6,483 nt of DNA, from positions 1-6,483 of the forward strand of contig VGXH01000107.1 in the NCBI GenBank assembly GCA_016873405.1, read 5' to 3'. Origin of the DNA: a bacterium. GTDB lineage: Bacteria > Krumholzibacteriota > Krumholzibacteria > LZORAL124-64-63. Below are positions 1-4,210 of the stretch, piece after piece. The notes beneath the pieces are model-generated. The model saw only the letters and a list, made by a program, of their open reading frames with translations. It was not told the origin of the DNA and made no database searches. The translations under genes were made by a program, and so were the position numbers. Position 1 is the first letter of the stretch. The number at the start of each line of letters is the position of its first letter.

Positions 1-35
1 CAGGCTCCCGCGCCCCGCGCGGACCACAGATGGCG

Positions 36-125
36 TACGGATGGGCGATTAGCTCAGCTGGCTAGAGCGCTCGCCTCACACGCGAGAGGTCGCAGGTTCA
101 AGTCCTGCATCGCCCACCATCCGTA
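36..125 (+). repeat. Inverted repeat flanking the tRNA (leader/trailer stem)
   Basis: TACGGAT at 36-42, directly before the tRNA, is the exact reverse complement of ATCCGTA at 119-125. In the precursor transcript these seven bases could stack on the acceptor stem. Bases 116-118 (ACC) would bulge out, and the last A of the CCA end (119) would pair with the leader. The complementarity is seen directly. Any effect on processing is inference. Confidence 0.6.
43..119 (+). tRNA. tRNA-Val, anticodon CAC, CCA end encoded
   Basis: This tRNA decodes the valine codon GTG, which is common in GC-rich genes. The cloverleaf is complete. The acceptor stem pairs GGGCGAT (43-49) with ATCGCCC (109-115). The D stem is GCTC/GAGC (52-55/65-68). 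The anticodon stem is CTCGC/GCGAG (70-74/82-86) around a seven-base loop CTCACAC, with anticodon CAC at 77-79. The T stem is GCAGG/CCTGC (92-96/104-108) around TTCAAGT. The discriminator base is A116, as expected for valine tRNAs, and CCA is encoded at 117-119. All stems are fully paired, so the gene looks functional. No clear promoter fits in the 42 bases upstream, so the promoter may lie before the window or the tRNA may belong to a longer transcript. The leader and trailer can pair with each other (see 36-125). Confidence 0.97.
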
Positions 126-163
126 AGGCCTTGGGACTGGGAACATTGCGGGATCGATGCTCG

Positions 164-184
164 AGGTGCCGCGGCACCTTTTTT
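164..184 (+). terminator. Intrinsic terminator after tRNA-Val
   Basis: Positions 164-179 form a perfect 16-base palindrome that folds as AGGTGC, loop CGCG, GCACCT. It runs straight into a six-base T tract (179-184). This is a textbook Rho-independent terminator and marks the 3' end of the tRNA transcript, separating it from the zinc-ribbon gene that follows. Confidence 0.85.
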
Positions 185-208
185 CGTGCCCGCCGGCCGC
201 CGTCCGTG

Positions 209-214
209 TATGAT
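209..214 (+). promoter_or_regulatory. Possible -10 element for the zinc-ribbon gene
   Basis: TATGAT matches five of the six bases of the sigma70 -10 consensus and is preceded directly by TG. It lies between the tRNA terminator and the start codon at 244, which would give a leader of about 23 bases. No good -35 hexamer is visible at 16-18 bases spacing; the bases there are GC-rich. An inverted repeat, CCGGCG (216-221) with CGCCGG (231-236), overlaps the ribosome binding site. The promoter call is tentative. Confidence 0.4.
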
Positions 215-243
215 GCCGGCGGCGCGACGGCGCCGGAGGCGGC

Positions 244-948
244 ATGGACCTGCAGGTGGTGTACGCGGCGCTGGCGGAAGTGGCGGCGCTCGAACAACGG
301 CTCGAGGCCGCGCGCGATGCGCAGCAGCGGCACGCCCGTCGCGACGACCACCTCGGGGCGCTCGGGCGGGAACTGGCCGTCGACGCGGAGGTCGCCACCC
401 GGGCGGTGGCCGAGGCCGGGGCCGCGCTGCGCCGGCTCGATCGGGAACTGAAGGATGTCGGGGCCCGGCTGGCGGACCACGAGCGGCGCCTGGCGCAGGT
501 GACCGACAGCCGGCAGGCGGCGGCGGTCAGGCTCGAGGCCGCGGCGCTGGCGGGGCGTCGGGAGGCGCTCGAGGCCGAGGCGCTGGGTCTGCTCGCCGCG
601 CTGGAGGCGGCCGAAGCCGGTGCGGGCGAAGCCGCCGCCGACCAGGGGCGTCAGGCTGCGCGTTCGCGGGCGGAACTGGCGGCCCTGGCGGCGGCGGCCG
701 ACCGCGGCGCCCGGACCATCGCCGATGGCCAGGCCGAATTGGACCGCCTGGTGGCGTTGCTGCCGGCGGACCTCGGTCGGCACCTGAAACGGCTGCAGGG
801 GCGCGGCCTGGTCTCGGTCGTCGCGCTCAAGGGCGGCGCCTGCGGGGGCTGTCGCGAGCAATTGCCCGCCGCCGTCGCCGCCGACCTTCGCGGCCGCCGC
901 GCGGTGGTGCGCTGCGGCGGGTGCGGGCGCGTCGTCATCGAGATCTGA
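244..948 (+). CDS. Coiled-coil protein with C-terminal C4 zinc ribbon (COG1579 / zf-RING_7 type)
   Basis: The 234-residue product has two parts. Residues 1 to about 175 are almost entirely Ala, Leu, Glu, Arg and Gln in heptad-like patterns, predicting a long helical hairpin or coiled coil with no signal peptide or membrane segment. The C-terminus carries two CxxC pairs, Cys200/Cys203 and Cys224/Cys227. Between them is a segment ending in a CGGCGR motif, the signature of the C4 zinc ribbon in the COG1579 family (Pfam zf-RING_7), which includes chlamydial CT398. Family function is poorly known; nucleic-acid or protein-partner binding is usually suggested. The ATG has GGAGG at 235-239, four bases upstream. 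The gene lies 46 bases before the RNase HI gene with no terminator between, so the two are probably co-transcribed. From memory, the same neighbours occur in mycobacteria (Rv2229c-Rv2228c). The family call is firm; the role is unknown. Confidence 0.88.
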   Translation: MDLQVVYAALAEVAALEQRLEAARDAQQRHARRDDHLGALGRELAVDAEVATRAVAEAGAALRRLDRELKDVGARLADHERRLAQVTDSRQAAAVRLEAAALAGRREALEAEALGLLAALEAAEAGAGEAAADQGRQAARSRAELAALAAAADRGARTIADGQAELDRLVALLPADLGRHLKRLQGRGLVSVVALKGGACGGCREQLPAAVAADLRGRRAVVRCGGCGRVVIEI

Positions 949-994
949 CCTCGTCCGGGTCTCGGCTGAACCAGATCGGACCGGGAAGGACCCC

Positions 995-1729
995 ATGAAC
1001 AGCAACGATCCGCAGACCCTGACCGACCTGCTCCGCGCGCTCGAGCGCAGCGGCGATCTGCGCACCCTGGCCCGGGAGTGCGGCCTCTCGGTGCGCGAAC
1101 TGCGCCGGCGGCTGGCGATCTGGCGCCGCGAGCTGCAGGCGGAGCACGAACCGGAGGAATCGGCCGTCGCCGACCCGAGGGCGCCGGGGCCGATCCTGGT
1201 GCCGGCTCCGGTCTGGCGCGAAGATCCCGATGACGCCGAACCCACGCCCGTGGTCGAGGCCGGTGGCGACCGCTTTCCGCCGCTCGTCGCCGCGTCCTCG
1301 CTGCTGCGCAGCCCGCTGCCGTCGCGGGGCCGCTACGTCCTGGAGATCTTCACCGACGGCGCCAGCCGCGGCAACCCCGGCCCGGCGGCGATCGGGATCG
1401 TCTTCCGCCGCAAGGGCGCAGAAGCCCTGGCCGAGCACTGCGAAGCCATCGGCCGCGCCACCAACAACGTCGCCGAGTACCGCGCAGTGGTGACGGCCCT
1501 CGAGTTCTGCCAGCGCTGGGGCGTTCGGCGCGTCCATCTCAAGATGGACAGCGAACTGATCGTGCGGCAGCTGCACGGCACGTACCGCGTCAAGAGCCCG
1601 GAACTGCGCCCGCTCTACCAGCAGGTCGTGTTCCTGAGCCGCAGCCTGGCCGAGTTCGAGGTCGCCCACGTGCGCCGGGAGCACAACGCCCACGCCGACG
1701 CGCTGGCCAACCGCGCCCTGGACGGCTGA
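995..1729 (+). CDS. rnhA: Ribonuclease HI with extra N-terminal HTH-like region
   Basis: Ribonuclease HI cuts the RNA strand of RNA:DNA hybrids, removing R-loops and primer remnants in the cytoplasm. The 244-residue product carries the RNase H fold at about residues 113-244. It has all four metal-binding acidic residues: Asp121 in TDGASRGNPG, Glu161 in NNVAEY, Asp185 in KMDSEL and Asp235 in NAHADALAN. The helix after Asp185 has no obvious basic handle, which resembles the short archaeal/actinobacterial-type RNase HI more than the E. coli enzyme. Single-domain family members have about 130-155 residues. The extra 110 or so here comprise a helical segment (about 8-47) that reads like a helix-turn-helix and a Pro/Ala/Glu-rich linker (about 48-112). 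The ATG is preceded by GGAAGGA (984-990). The gene follows the zinc-ribbon gene at 46 bases, probably in one operon, and its last codons lie in a tandem repeat. The catalytic call is strong; the role of the N-terminus is unknown. Confidence 0.93.
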   Translation: MNSNDPQTLTDLLRALERSGDLRTLARECGLSVRELRRRLAIWRRELQAEHEPEESAVADPRAPGPILVPAPVWREDPDDAEPTPVVEAGGDRFPPLVAASSLLRSPLPSRGRYVLEIFTDGASRGNPGPAAIGIVFRRKGAEALAEHCEAIGRATNNVAEYRAVVTALEFCQRWGVRRVHLKMDSELIVRQLHGTYRVKSPELRPLYQQVVFLSRSLAEFEVAHVRREHNAHADALANRALDG

Positions 1730-1757
1730 CCCTGGACGGCTGACCCTGGACGGCTGA
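1716..1757 (+). repeat. Three perfect 14-bp tandem repeats over the RNase HI stop codon
   Basis: The unit CCCTGGACGGCTGA occurs three times without a mismatch, at 1716-1729, 1730-1743 and 1744-1757. The first copy encodes the last residues (Leu-Asp-Gly) and the TGA stop of the RNase HI gene. The other two lie in the 3' untranslated region. Because 14 is not a multiple of three, the later copies fall in other frames. Copy-number change would leave the protein end intact, since the first copy always supplies the stop. Confidence 0.95.
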
Positions 1758-1779
1758 TCCGGAGCGGCGGCGACCGGGA

Positions 1780-1798
1780 CGACGGCGCCCGGCCGTCG
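1780..1798 (+). terminator. Hairpin between rnhA and rnpB, weak terminator candidate
   Basis: CGACGGC (1780-1786) pairs with GCCGTCG (1792-1798) across a five-base loop, giving a seven-base-pair GC-rich stem 50 bases after the RNase HI stop. No T tract follows, so it is not a classical intrinsic terminator. It could stop 3' exonucleases or act with Rho. The surrounding stretch (1758-1825) shows nothing else recognisable. Confidence 0.3.
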
Positions 1799-1825
1799 GC
1801 TGCCGGCGTCGGCGCGAAATCCCCG

Positions 1826-1854
1826 GTGACAACTCCGCAGGGGGGCGTTATCCT
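1826..1854 (+). promoter_or_regulatory. Sigma70-type promoter of rnpB
   Basis: GTGACA at 1826-1831 matches five of six bases of the -35 consensus. TATCCT at 1849-1854 matches four of six of the -10 consensus. The spacer is exactly 17 bases. The predicted start, six to eight bases downstream (about 1860-1862), coincides with the 5' end of the RNase P RNA inferred independently from its P1 helix. That agreement is the main support. Confidence 0.72.
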
Positions 1855-1859
1855 TGCAG

Positions 1860-2258
1860 ATGTGAGAAGCTGGGGAGGCAGTCGCGGGCCTCCCGAATCC
1901 TGTGATCCGGGAGGTCCGAGGAAAGTCCGAGCTCCGCAGGGCAGGGTGCTGGCTAACGGCCAGGGGGAGCGATCCCACGGAAAGTGCCACAGAAAACAAA
2001 CCGCCTCGGCTTCGGCCGCGGTAAGGGTGAAACGGCGAGGTAAGAGCTCACCGCGCTCCCGGCGACGGGGGCGGCACGGCAAACCCCACCCGGAGCAAGA
2101 CCAAATAGGGGAGGATGAGGCTGCCCGCCTCGTTTGCACTCCCGGGTAGGTCGCTCGAGGTCGCCGGCAACGGCGATCCCAGATACATGACCGCCGCCGC
2201 GGGTCCCGCGAGGGACCGGCGGTAACAGAACTCGGCTTACGACCGGCTTCTCACGTCT
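1860..2258 (+). ncRNA. rnpB: RNase P RNA, bacterial A type
   Basis: This is the catalytic RNA of ribonuclease P, which removes 5' leaders from precursor tRNAs. Universal core blocks are present in order: GAGGAAAGTCC (1918-1928), ACAGAAAACAAACCGCC (1989-2005), GGTAAGGGTGAAA (2020-2032) and ACAGAACTCGGCTTAC (2225-2240). The ends close into a long P1 helix, 1857-1873 with 2243-2259, about 17 pairs with two U-G wobbles. P3 pairs about 1887-1895 with the CGGGAGG segment near 1908-1914. The P6 pseudoknot of A-type RNAs is visible as GGGCA (1939-1943) with TGCCC (2122-2126), the latter in the loop of GAGGC/GCCTC (2117-2121/2127-2131). The L15 GGU that pairs with tRNA CCA ends is at 2145-2147. Length is near 395, against 377 in E. 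coli. P12 is unusually short. The exact ends are inferred from P1 and the promoter. Confidence 0.96.
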
Positions 2259-2267
2259 GACGCAACG

Positions 2268-2289
2268 GGCCCGCGGCTTGCCGCGGGTC
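2268..2289 (+). terminator. GC-rich hairpin after rnpB, possible terminator without T tract
   Basis: CCCGCGG (2270-2276) and CCGCGGG (2281-2287) form a perfect stem around a CTTG loop. Two further pairs (2268-2289 and a G-U at 2269-2288) extend it to nine. It begins nine bases after the P1 helix of RNase P RNA. No T run follows, so termination would be weak or need a factor. It may instead protect the 3' end of the precursor RNA. Confidence 0.4.
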
Positions 2290-2294
2290 GGGGT

Positions 2295-2314
2295 CGGCCG
2301 CCGCCCGGCGGCCG
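2295..2314 (+). promoter_or_regulatory. Second GC-rich hairpin, just before the recJ ribosome binding site
   Basis: CGGCCGCC (2295-2302) pairs exactly with GGCGGCCG (2307-2314) around a GCCC loop. The stem ends three bases before AGGAAG (2318-2323), the ribosome binding site of recJ. It could be a second part of the rnpB 3' end or influence recJ translation. The pairing is seen; the function is inference. No promoter for recJ is recognisable in 2259-2332. Confidence 0.4.
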
Positions 2315-2332
2315 CGCAGGAAGCGAGCAGGC

Positions 2333-4210
2333 GTGGGCGACCCGCGGGTTGATTCCCAGGACCCGGCGCAGGCGGTCGGCGTGTTCACCGGCCGGCCGTG
2401 GCGTCGTGGTGCGCCTGTCGACGAGGCTGTGCTGGCGGACATGCGCCGCAAGGTGCCCCTGGACGTTCCCGTCTCCGAACACCTGCTGCGTGTGCTGGCG
2501 GCCCGTGGCGTGACCGGCGGCCGCGCGTTGGAGGGTTTCTTCTACCCCTCGCTGGACCAGCTCCACGACCCGTTCGAACTGGCCGAGATGGACGCCGCCG
2601 TCGAACGCGTGCGGCAGGCCGCCCGGGACGGCGAACGCGTGGCCGTGCACGGCGACTTCGATGTCGACGGGATCACCGGCAGCGCCCTCCTCTACGAGGC
2701 GCTCAGCGTCCTGACCGTCGAGGGCTCGCGCGTGCACTGCGAGCCGGCGTTCATCCCGGACCGGGCCACCGACGGCTACGGGGTGGCCGGCCGCATGGTG
2801 CGCGAGTGGGCCGACCGCGGCGTCACCCTGCTGCTGACCGTCGACACCGGTTCGGCGGCCGCCCTGGAGATCGGCCTGGCGCGCGACCTGGGCCTGGACG
2901 TGGTCGTGCTGGACCATCACATCTTCGAGGAACGTCCCCGGGCCACGGCGCTGGTCAACCCGCGACGCGACGGCACGACCTATCCGAACAGCGACCTGTG
3001 CGGTGTGGCCGTCGCCTTCAAGCTGGCCCAGGCCCTGCGGCAGCGCGAGCCCGCGAGCCTGCCGGCCGATTTCCTGCACTCGGTGCTCGACCTGGTCGCG
3101 ATGGGGCTGGTCGCCGACCAGATGGCGCTTTCCGGCGAGAACCGGATCCTGGTCAAGAAGGGCCTCGAACGGTTCAACGACCGCGCCTCGATCCGGCCGG
3201 GACTCGCGGCCCTGCTCGCGGTCGCGGGACTGGACCGCGGCTTCCCGGTGACGACCGGCGACTTCGCCTACCAGCTGGCGCCGCGCCTGAACGCCTGCGG
3301 GCGCATCGGGCGCGTGATGTCCGCGCTGGAACTGCTGCTGACCCGGGACCACGACCTGGCCCGGGCGTTGGCCGAGGAAGCCGATCGCACGAACAGCCGC
3401 CGCAAGGAGCAGGACGTCCGCCTGAAGGACGAGGCGATCGCCGCGGCGCTCCCGTACGTGCAGCGGGGCGACCCGGGCCTGGTGCTGGCGTCGTCCGAGT
3501 GGCACAAGGGCATCATCGGCATCGGCGCCGCGCGCCTGGTCGAGCAGTACCAGCTGCCGGTCGTGCTCATCTCGATCGAGGGCGACGAAGCGCGCGGTTC
3601 CGCGCGGAGCGTGCCGAGCCTCGACGTCAAGGCGGTGCTGGATCGCTGCGCGCCCCTGCTGGCCCGCCACGGCGGCCACGCGCAGGCCGCCGGCATGACG
3701 CTCAGGGCGCGCGACGTCGACGCATTCCGCGCCGCCTTCCTGGCCGCGTTGCGCGAAGAACCGCACGCCGGTCCGGTGCCCGAGTCCTATGACCTGGACC
3801 TCGACCTGACGCAGTTGAGCCAGCGCGACGTAGCGGCTCTGGTGCAGGACCTCGAGAACCTGGAGCCGTTCGGCTCCGGCAACCGGAAGCCCGTGTTCCG
3901 CTGCTGCGGCCTGCGCCTGCAGGCACAGCCGACCGCGCTCAGCGGCGGCCTGCACCTGCGGTTCCGGTTCCGCGGCCCCGCCCAGGCGAACGGCAACGGC
4001 GAGCCCGCCCTCGCGCGCGAGTTCCTGGCCTTCGGCTGCGGCGAGTCATGGCGCCGCCGCGGTCCGGCCGTCGGCGGCGGCGCCGACTGGCAGGACCGCC
4101 GCTGGGACATCCTCTTCCAGTTGACCCGCAGCACGTTCCGTCCGCGCGGCGGCGTCTACGACCCGGTGCAGCAGCTGCTGGTGGACGTCCGGCCGTCGGT
4201 GACGCCATGA
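2333..4210 (+). CDS. recJ: Single-stranded-DNA-specific 5'-3' exonuclease RecJ
   Basis: RecJ degrades single-stranded DNA from the 5' end in RecF-pathway recombination, mismatch repair and base excision repair. The 625-residue product has the full DHH-phosphoesterase motif set: GDFDVDG at 107-113 (Asp108, Asp110, Asp112), VDTGS with Asp171, DHH at 194-196, and DLVAMGLVAD with Asp253 and Asp262. It also has RLNACGR at 318-324, WHKGIIGI from 390, and the DHHA1 segment with GGHAQAAGM at 447-455. LEPFGSGN at 510-517 leads into a C-terminal OB-fold region (about 525-622) with a Gly-rich insertion. It is somewhat longer than E. coli RecJ (577). The start is GTG, supported by AGGAAG nine bases upstream. 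A GTG at 2381 is possible but lacks such a site, and the ATG at 2441 would cut off the N-terminal Trp region typical of the family. It overlaps rel by four bases, so the two are translationally linked. Confidence 0.96.
   Translation: MGDPRVDSQDPAQAVGVFTGRPWRRGAPVDEAVLADMRRKVPLDVPVSEHLLRVLAARGVTGGRALEGFFYPSLDQLHDPFELAEMDAAVERVRQAARDGERVAVHGDFDVDGITGSALLYEALSVLTVEGSRVHCEPAFIPDRATDGYGVAGRMVREWADRGVTLLLTVDTGSAAALEIGLARDLGLDVVVLDHHIFEERPRATALVNPRRDGTTYPNSDLCGVAVAFKLAQALRQREPASLPADFLHSVLDLVAMGLVADQMALSGENRILVKKGLERFNDRASIRPGLAALLAVAGLDRGFPVTTGDFAYQLAPRLNACGRIGRVMSALELLLTRDHDLARALAEEADRTNSRRKEQDVRLKDEAIAAALPYVQRGDPGLVLASSEWHKGIIGIGAARLVEQYQLPVVLISIEGDEARGSARSVPSLDVKAVLDRCAPLLARHGGHAQAAGMTLRARDVDAFRAAFLAALREEPHAGPVPESYDLDLDLTQLSQRDVAALVQDLENLEPFGSGNRKPVFRCCGLRLQAQPTALSGGLHLRFRFRGPAQANGNGEPALAREFLAFGCGESWRRRGPAVGGGADWQDRRWDILFQLTRSTFRPRGGVYDPVQQLLVDVRPSVTP

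Noticed and set aside
36..125. Flanking repeats of the tRNA as an integration attachment site
   Set aside because: The repeats are inverted and short, not a direct copy of the tRNA 3' end, and no integrase or mobile gene is present.
54..398. Minus-strand reading frames across the tRNA, with peptides such as QDLNLRPLACEASALAS and GLEPATSRV
   Set aside because: These are well-known spurious translations of the strand opposite tRNA genes, often mis-annotated as proteins. They overlap a perfect tRNA cloverleaf and the real zinc-ribbon gene.
186..998. Plus-strand frame of 270 residues overlapping the zinc-ribbon gene
   Set aside because: Its product is a low-complexity Gly/Arg/Ala string typical of a shifted frame in GC-rich DNA, whereas the 244-948 frame has a recognisable zinc ribbon and a ribosome binding site.
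1716..1757. Tandem repeat as a CRISPR or iteron array
   Set aside because: The units are only 14 bases, directly adjacent with no spacers, just three copies, and next to no cas or replication gene.
1826..2149. Plus-strand frame of 107 residues
   Set aside because: It lies almost wholly inside the RNase P RNA, whose conserved blocks and pairings explain the sequence; the peptide resembles no family.
2237..3955. Minus-strand frame of 572 residues opposite recJ
   Set aside because: Long stop-free antisense frames arise from GC-biased third positions. The product is rich in Arg, Gln, His and Val with no motif, while recJ on the plus strand has every family motif.
4048..4206. Upstream extension of rel to an ATG at 4048
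   Set aside because: It would overlap recJ by more than 160 bases and add an Arg/Pro/Gly-rich segment with no family similarity. The ATG at 4207 gives a normal N-terminus and the usual stop-start overlap.
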